Positions 7,389-10,134 of a DNA stretch of 10,134 nucleotides are shown here, piece after piece (the stretch's first letter is position 1; every line of letters starts with the position of its first letter). The DNA is from SFWF01 sp045591645. Its GTDB lineage: Bacteria; Bacillota; Clostridia; Oscillospirales; Acutalibacteraceae. Below the pieces are notes generated by a model, which worked only from the letters and a program-made list of their open reading frames with translations, searched no databases and was not told the origin of the DNA. A program made the translations under genes and the position numbers. The stretch lies in NCBI GenBank assembly GCA_045591645.1, contig JAZNTG010000053.1, positions 1 to 10,134 of the forward strand. The letters run 5' to 3'.

Positions 7389-7775
7389 ATGAAATTCAAT
7401 GATTATTGGAAAATTCCTCGAAATGCGAAAAAGTTCTTTTCACCAAAACAGGAAAAAGAACTAAAAGCAAAATACGGAATATGGTATACTTTTCATACAA
7501 TTCTATCAATAGTGATTCTCTTATTTCCATTTTTTGTATTTTTGTTTCTATCTCCAAGTAATGCTTTTGAGCCGACAACTCAAAGTAGTAATTTGCTCGG
7601 TGCGATTGGCGGTATTATTGGATTAATAGGTTCATTTTCAATTGGTGTCGGTTTGGTAAATATATTTATGACTCTTGTAAAACAATATCTTGGTCATATT
7701 GTGACCTTGGTTGCTATTGTAGGCGGAATATTGTTAGATATATTGGGTTTATATGTGTTCTCATTAGTAAGATAA
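7389..7775 (+). CDS. Small three-helix membrane protein, function unknown
   Basis: This 128-residue protein has an amphipathic basic N-terminus (1-30, many Lys) and three predicted membrane helices at about 33-55, 69-97 and 103-126. The second is Gly-rich (GAIGGIIGLIGSFSIGVG). The start is ATG with AAGGA 7 nt upstream. I do not recognise a family; similar small AT-rich membrane proteins are common in accessory regions of Clostridia. It lies about 200 bp upstream of an XRE regulator on the same strand, and that gene has its own promoter. No clear terminator follows. The coding sequence is more AT-rich than the ABC operon, consistent with accessory DNA. Confidence 0.75.
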   Translation: MKFNDYWKIPRNAKKFFSPKQEKELKAKYGIWYTFHTILSIVILLFPFFVFLFLSPSNAFEPTTQSSNLLGAIGGIIGLIGSFSIGVGLVNIFMTLVKQYLGHIVTLVAIVGGILLDILGLYVFSLVR

Positions 7776-7814
7776 TCGGTTTTTTAGAGCAAATATGATT
7801 AACAAAGAAACATT

Positions 7815-7843
7815 TTGTTCCTAACTTAACACAAGCATATAAT
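7815..7843 (+). promoter_or_regulatory. Promoter of the XRE regulator gene
   Basis: -35 TTGTTC (7815-7820), a 17-nt spacer and a perfect -10 TATAAT (7838-7843). The leader would be about 125 nt. It contains a small hairpin GATAAA/TTTATC near 7853-7870 and a loose inverted repeat (TACCGTAGGTTTA near 7888, TAAACTGATGGTA near 7910) that could be an operator; the latter matches only 10 of 13 positions. Confidence 0.6.
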
Positions 7844-7974
7844 AAACTCACAGATAAACTATAATTTATCGGTCAAATTACACTCTACCGTAGGTTTACT
7901 TCTCCTCACTAAACTGATGGTATGTGTTTTTTCTTCTCCTAATTATCTATACTGAAAGCGAAAGGAGGTACCTT

Positions 7975-8583
7975 ATGGACCAAATAAAAATCGGAAGATT
8001 TATTGCCGAGAGCAGAAAAAAGGCAAACTTAACGCAAATGCAGTTGGCAGAAAAACTGAACATCACCGATAAAGCAATATCCAAGTGGGAACGCGGCGTG
8101 GCAATGCCCGATACTTCGATAATGCTTGAACTCTGTGATATCCTTAAAATCAGTGTAAATGAATTATTAAGTGGGGAGAAAATTAGTATGGAAAACAATA
8201 ATCAGAAAAACGAACAGCTTTTGCTGGATATGGCAAAAGAATTAGAGAAGAAAAATAAAACGGTTTGGTCTTCTATGTGGGCAATTTTGCTTGTAAGTAT
8301 GACCGCCCTAATTGCAGGTATCTTTATTGCCAGATTTTTAATACACGAAGAGATATGGCAGCTTATCACAGTTCTCGGACTTTGCGTAATATTTTTGCCA
8401 CCGTGCTTCTACGCATTAAAGCTTGAGGTCAGTGTAGGTGCTTACAAGTGTAAAAATTGCGGTCACGAAATTATGCCTACATATACACAGGCACTTAATG
8501 CGATGCACATGGGAACTACCCGTTACTTAAAGTGTCCTAAATGCAATAAACGCACTTGGTGCAAAAAGGTGTTAAAGAAGTAA
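7975..8583 (+). CDS. XRE-family regulator with two membrane helices and a C-terminal zinc ribbon
   Basis: The protein has 202 residues from ATG 7975, preceded by AAAGGAGG with proper spacing; the in-frame ATG at 7924 has no such site. Residues about 8-64 form a Cro/CI-type helix-turn-helix (Q21-x-x-LAEKLN and TDKAISKWERG, typical of XRE helices 2-3). A polar linker (65-97) leads to two membrane helices at about 98-121 and 127-148. Residues 156-202 hold CKNC (159-162) and CPKC (187-190) pairs, a likely zinc ribbon, plus Cys196. The protein probably binds DNA while tethered to the membrane, with both ends cytoplasmic. HTH proteins with C-terminal membrane helices are common in Clostridia; targets and signal are unknown. 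Neighbours suggest possible autoregulation and control of the small membrane protein gene. Confidence 0.88.
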   Translation: MDQIKIGRFIAESRKKANLTQMQLAEKLNITDKAISKWERGVAMPDTSIMLELCDILKISVNELLSGEKISMENNNQKNEQLLLDMAKELEKKNKTVWSSMWAILLVSMTALIAGIFIARFLIHEEIWQLITVLGLCVIFLPPCFYALKLEVSVGAYKCKNCGHEIMPTYTQALNAMHMGTTRYLKCPKCNKRTWCKKVLKK

Positions 8584-8692
8584 ACTCCAATTCGTAAAGG
8601 CGATATCCGTATGACTTTTGCGCACCCAGTTGCACAGGGGAACGGCTTTCATAGGTTTGATTTTATCTCTTGCACTTTTATTTAAAGACTGA
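8584..8692 (+). other. Spacer after the XRE gene
   Basis: I see no gene here and no convincing terminator directly after the XRE stop codon. The right end carries the promoter at 8670-8698. Confidence 0.5.
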
Positions 8693-8698
8693 TATAAT
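8670..8698 (+). promoter_or_regulatory. Promoter reading into the hairpin chain and tRNA-Ala
   Basis: -35 TTGCAC (8670-8675), a 17-nt spacer and a perfect -10 TATAAT (8693-8698). Transcription would start near 8705, just before the first hairpin, and no U-tract stops it before tRNA-Ala. Confidence 0.65.
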
Positions 8699-8709
8699 GG
8701 AATAGGTTA

Positions 8710-8878
8710 AGCGAAACAATTCTGTTTCGCTACAAAATCTTTGATTTTGCGACAAATTTTTAGTAAAAATTTGTCCTATCCCATTGCAATGAGTGTTGTG
8801 CAAAATTAAATATTAGAATTTAATTTTGCTGAAGCCACTTGTGAAGTGGCTTGTCGGAACGCTTTTGAGCGTTTCGAC
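8710..8878 (+). ncRNA. Chain of six perfect hairpins, candidate structured RNA or palindromic repeat element
   Basis: Six uninterrupted stems follow one another. H1 is 8710-8718/8723-8731 (9 bp, AGCGAAACA). H2 is 8733-8739/8743-8749 (7 bp, CAAAATC). H3 is 8751-8761/8765-8775 (11 bp, GACAAATTTTT). H4 is 8800-8811/8818-8829 (12 bp, GCAAAATTAAAT). H5 is 8832-8840/8844-8852 (9 bp, AAGCCACTT). H6 is 8853-8863/8868-8878 (11 bp with one G-T, GTCGGAACGCT). Loops are 3-6 nt and most junctions 0-2 nt. No U-tract follows any stem, so these are not terminators. A promoter at 8670-8698 would transcribe the chain toward tRNA-Ala. I do not recognise a named RNA family; it may equally be a DNA-level palindromic repeat element. 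Confidence 0.55.
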
Positions 8879-8891
8879 TAACTACAATCAT

Positions 8892-8897
8892 TATAAT
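8892..8897 (+). promoter_or_regulatory. Possible -10 element just upstream of tRNA-Ala
   Basis: A perfect TATAAT lies 15 nt before the tRNA. No good -35 hexamer is found at 16-18 nt; that position falls in the right arm of hairpin H6. The tRNA may depend on the promoter at 8670-8698 instead. Confidence 0.4.
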
Positions 8898-8912
8898 ATG
8901 GGTATCAGTTAC

Positions 8913-8988
8913 GGGCCCGTAGCTCAGCTGGGAGAGCGTACGGTTCGCATCCGTAAGGTCGAGAGTTCGATCCTCTTCGGGTCCACCA
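8913..8988 (+). tRNA. tRNA-Ala (anticodon CGC)
   Basis: This is a 76-nt tRNA with encoded CCA. The acceptor stem GGGCCCG (8913-8919) pairs with CGGGTCC (8978-8984) and includes the G3-U70 wobble that identifies alanine tRNAs. The anticodon stem TACGG/CCGTA encloses loop TTCGCAT with CGC at 8946-8948, reading GCG. The D-arm (AGCTCAGCTGGGAGAGC) and T-loop TTCGATC are normal. It is a single gene; the copies of its 3' end downstream are fragments. Confidence 0.95.
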
Positions 8989-8993
8989 ATAAA

Positions 8994-9027
8994 AAGGAAG
9001 TCAGACCGTAAGGTTTGGCTTTTTTTA
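8994..9027 (+). terminator. Terminator of tRNA-Ala
   Basis: A 9-bp stem, AGTCAGACC (8999-9007) with GGTTTGGCT (9012-9020), has a GTAA loop, two wobble pairs and a following run of T. It starts 10 nt after the CCA. Confidence 0.85.
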
Positions 9028-9039
9028 TTTTGTATATCT

Positions 9040-9057
9040 CCCGAAAGGATCGAACTC
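9040..9057 (-). repeat. Inverted copy of the tRNA-Ala T-arm
   Basis: The reverse complement of these 18 bases equals tRNA-Ala 8963-8981 except for one missing C. With the direct copy at 9187-9209 it makes the segment 9040-9201 terminate in inverted repeats (CCCGAA..GGATCGA and TCGATCC..TTCGGG). Confidence 0.7.
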
Positions 9058-9064
9058 GGGAGAG

Positions 9065-9152
9065 TCTGTCGTTAAGAAAAACAGTGTGGTACACTGTTTT
9101 TTAGACAGAGCGGTGAAGTCGGGTACCGAAATTCGTAAGAATTTGGGTCGAC
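9065..9152. repeat. Two further hairpins between the tRNA-Ala 3'-end copies
   Basis: The first has a perfect 11-bp stem, AAAAACAGTGT (9077-9087) with ACACTGTTTTT (9091-9101), inside outer arms TCTGTC (9065-9070) and GACAGA (9104-9109). The second pairs ACCGAAATTC (9125-9134) with GAATTTGGGT (9139-9148) with one mismatch, extended by GTCG (9118-9121) and CGAC (9149-9152). No gene is seen here. Confidence 0.6.
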
Positions 9153-9186
9153 GAGCCATCAGTATGCGAAGCGAAGCCGCAGACGG

Positions 9187-9209
9187 TCGATCCTCTTCGG
9201 GCCCACCAA
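9187..9209 (+). pseudogene. tRNA-Ala 3'-end fragment
   Basis: The T-loop to CCA portion of tRNA-Ala is present without D-arm or anticodon arm. C9202 would make the acceptor stem fully Watson-Crick, losing the G3-U70 alanine identity pair. A strong terminator follows directly, as it would after an intact tRNA gene. Confidence 0.6.
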
Positions 9210-9214
9210 CAAAG

Positions 9215-9250
9215 AAACCTCTTTTGTCTACCAAGACAAGAGAGGTTTTC
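9215..9250 (+). terminator. Terminator after the tRNA-Ala fragment
   Basis: A 14-bp stem, AACCTCTTTTGTCT (9216-9229) with AGACAAGAGAGGTT (9234-9247), has loop ACCA, one T-G pair and a following TTTTC. It is the strongest terminator in the window after the one at 1537-1568. Confidence 0.8.
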
Positions 9251-9262
9251 TTCTTATTGTAA

Positions 9263-9302
9263 CGCCATCGGCAGCCAGAAACGGTTGTCGGGGGCGCTTT
9301 TT
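9263..9302 (+). terminator. GC-rich hairpin with T-tract upstream of the MerR gene
   Basis: CGCCATCGGCAGCC (9263-9276) pairs with GGTTGTCGGGGGCG (9283-9296), 14 positions with one mismatch and a few G-T pairs, followed by CTTTTT. It insulates the downstream regulator from upstream reading. Confidence 0.6.
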
Positions 9303-9310
9303 GCGTTTGG

Positions 9311-9339
9311 TTGAAAAATCTATAATTTTGTGATATAAT
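9311..9339 (+). promoter_or_regulatory. Upstream promoter of the MerR gene
   Basis: -35 TTGAAA (9311-9316), a 17-nt spacer and a perfect -10 TATAAT (9334-9339). The transcript would start near 9346 and run about 100 nt to the gene. A 7-bp inverted repeat TGTTCGA/TCGAACA flanks the start region (9341-9347, 9362-9368). Confidence 0.6.
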
Positions 9340-9394
9340 CTGTTCGATAAATAAGAATTTTTCGAACATCAATCCATATTTTTTCAAAAGGGTA

Positions 9395-9425
9395 TTGACT
9401 CTCACGCTCCGTCATAGTGTATGCT
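9395..9425 (+). promoter_or_regulatory. MerR-type promoter and operator (19-bp spacer)
   Basis: -35 TTGACT (9395-9400) and -10 TATGCT (9420-9425) are separated by 19 nt, the over-long spacing typical of promoters activated by MerR-family proteins. The spacer holds a dyad ACT-N3-ACG-N3-CGT-N3-AGT (9398-9418) centred on the promoter. The downstream MerR/TipAS protein probably binds it and controls its own expression. Confidence 0.7.
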
Positions 9426-9445
9426 CTTGTTGTGAGGTGATAAAA

Positions 9446-10134
9446 TTGAAAATGCAGATTAAAGAATTTGCCGATTTTACGGGTGTAAGTGTGCGCACAC
9501 TGCATTATTACGATGAAATAGGATTGTTGATGCCAGCCTTTGTTGACAAAACTACAGGCTATCGCTTTTACGACGAAAAATCTTTTCTTCGTATGCAAGA
9601 GATTCTCTTTTACCGTGAACTTGACTTTTCCTTAAAGCGCATTGAAGAGATTTTGTCATCCCCAAATTATGACAAAATCAAGGCACTGAACGAGCAAAAA
9701 CAACTTCTCACACTCAAAAAAGAGCGGTTAGAGCGGTTAATTTCTGCTATTGACGGTGCCGTGAAAGGAGAAAACGTTATGACAGCATTCGATAACAGCG
9801 AATTTGAAAAATACAAGGCTGAAGCTAGAGAAAAATGGGGCAAAACGGATGCATACAAGGAACATGCAGAACGGACTAAGAACTACTCCAAGCAGAAGTG
9901 GAATGACCTTGCCGAGGGAATGGACCATATTATGGCAGAGTTTGCACTCTGCATGAGAAAGGACGAAAGTCCTGATTCCACTGAAGCACAAGACCTTGTA
10001 AAAATGCTGCAGAACCATATCACCGAGAATTACTATCTTTGTACAAACGAAATACTGGCAAGTCTCGGTCAGATGTATGTAGCGGACGAGCGCTTTACGA
10101 ACAACATTGATAAGCACGCTGACGGTACTGCTAC
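9446..10134 (+). CDS. MerR-family regulator with TipAS ligand-binding domain, C-terminus cut off by the window edge
   Basis: 229 codons are seen before the right edge. I chose TTG at 9446 because GAGGTGA lies at 9434-9440; the ATG two codons on is too far from it. Residues 1-70 are a MerR winged helix-turn-helix (VSVRTLHYYDEIGLL at 14-28, TTGYRFYDE at 36-44). Residues about 76-108 form the dimerising coiled coil (LKKERLERLISAI). From about 115 onward lies a TipAS domain (PF07739 type), with W131, Y137 and the WNDLAEGM segment near 152. TipA proteins sense thiopeptide and other hydrophobic ligands and activate promoters with 19-bp spacers; the ligand here is unknown. Such a promoter lies directly upstream. 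An internal start at 9779 could give the ligand-binding domain alone. Confidence 0.9.
   Translation, partial: MKMQIKEFADFTGVSVRTLHYYDEIGLLMPAFVDKTTGYRFYDEKSFLRMQEILFYRELDFSLKRIEEILSSPNYDKIKALNEQKQLLTLKKERLERLISAIDGAVKGENVMTAFDNSEFEKYKAEAREKWGKTDAYKEHAERTKNYSKQKWNDLAEGMDHIMAEFALCMRKDESPDSTEAQDLVKMLQNHITENYYLCTNEILASLGQMYVADERFTNNIDKHADGTA
9764..9781 (+). promoter_or_regulatory. Internal ribosome-binding site and ATG for a possible TipAS-only product
   Basis: AAAGGAG (9764-9770) precedes an in-frame ATG (9779-9781, Met112) by 8 nt, exactly between the coiled coil and the TipAS domain. In Streptomyces tipA, an internal in-frame start gives TipAS alongside TipAL; the same arrangement is inferred here from sequence only. 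Confidence 0.55.

Larger units (their letters stand above)
8967..9209 (+). repeat. 23-bp direct repeat of the tRNA-Ala 3' end (attachment-site-like)
   Basis: Bases 8967-8989 (T-loop, acceptor 3' strand and CCA) recur at 9187-9209 with 22 of 23 identical; the difference is T8982 against C9202. The second copy has its own terminator. This layout is expected when an element integrates into a tRNA 3' end and regenerates it, with the intervening 197 bp being the element or its remnant. No integrase is present, so the attachment-site reading is inferred. Confidence 0.6.

Noticed and set aside
8710..8878. CRISPR array
   Set aside because: The hairpins have different sequences and no regular spacers, so there is no repeat-spacer pattern.
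8826..9011. Plus-strand open frame of 61 codons
   Set aside because: It covers hairpins H5-H6 and tRNA-Ala, so it is not a protein gene.
9341..9368. LexA-type operator from TGTTCGA/TCGAACA
   Set aside because: The arms have the wrong order and spacing for the Gram-positive LexA box (GAAC-N4-GTTC); it remains only a short inverted repeat.
9025..9405. 126-codon open frame on the minus strand
   Set aside because: It runs across hairpins, the tRNA fragment, two terminators and a promoter; no domain or ribosome-binding site is seen.
9737..10117. 126-codon open frame on the minus strand
   Set aside because: It is the shadow of the MerR/TipAS gene on the other strand.

Overview
The window looks like chromosomal DNA of an anaerobic gut or rumen Firmicute, most likely a Ruminococcus-like member of the Oscillospiraceae. 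This is inferred from the strong AGGAGG ribosome-binding sites, near-consensus TTGACA/TATAAT promoters, moderate GC with AT-rich intergenic DNA, a GH2-type glycosidase fragment, CCA-encoding tRNA genes and a TipA-like MerR regulator. Nothing in the window fixes the species.

Left half (1-6780, all minus strand). A four-gene operon starts at a TTGATT-17-TATAAT promoter at 6751-6779 and ends at a perfect 32-bp palindromic terminator at 1537-1568. In transcription order it encodes an ABC ATPase, an ABC-2 permease, a GldG-like membrane-anchored auxiliary protein and a DUF4340 membrane-anchored protein. The genes overlap or sit 14 bp apart, each with a strong Shine-Dalgarno sequence. The set resembles the GldA/GldF/GldG transporter module with a DUF4340 partner; its substrate is unknown. 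Downstream, with its own promoter, a GH2-like sugar-binding protein runs off the left edge.

Right half (6800-10134, plus strand). This part is accessory in character: two single tRNA genes (Tyr-GTA at 6883-6967, Ala-CGC at 8913-8988), a small three-helix membrane protein, an XRE repressor fused to two membrane helices and a zinc ribbon, and a MerR/TipAS regulator that runs off the right edge. The regulator has a 19-bp-spacer MerR-type promoter and an internal Shine-Dalgarno plus ATG that could yield a separate TipAS ligand-binding protein.

The most unusual material is non-coding and surrounds the tRNA genes. A chain of six compact perfect hairpins (8710-8878) lies between a good promoter and tRNA-Ala. 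An interrupted inverted copy of the 3' end of tRNA-Tyr lies downstream of that gene. Downstream of tRNA-Ala are an inverted T-arm copy and a 23-nt direct copy of the tRNA 3' end, the latter with its own terminator, enclosing more hairpins. These look like traces of tRNA-targeted insertion or of small hairpin elements that favour tRNA 3' ends. I see no CRISPR array, transposase, integrase or origin.
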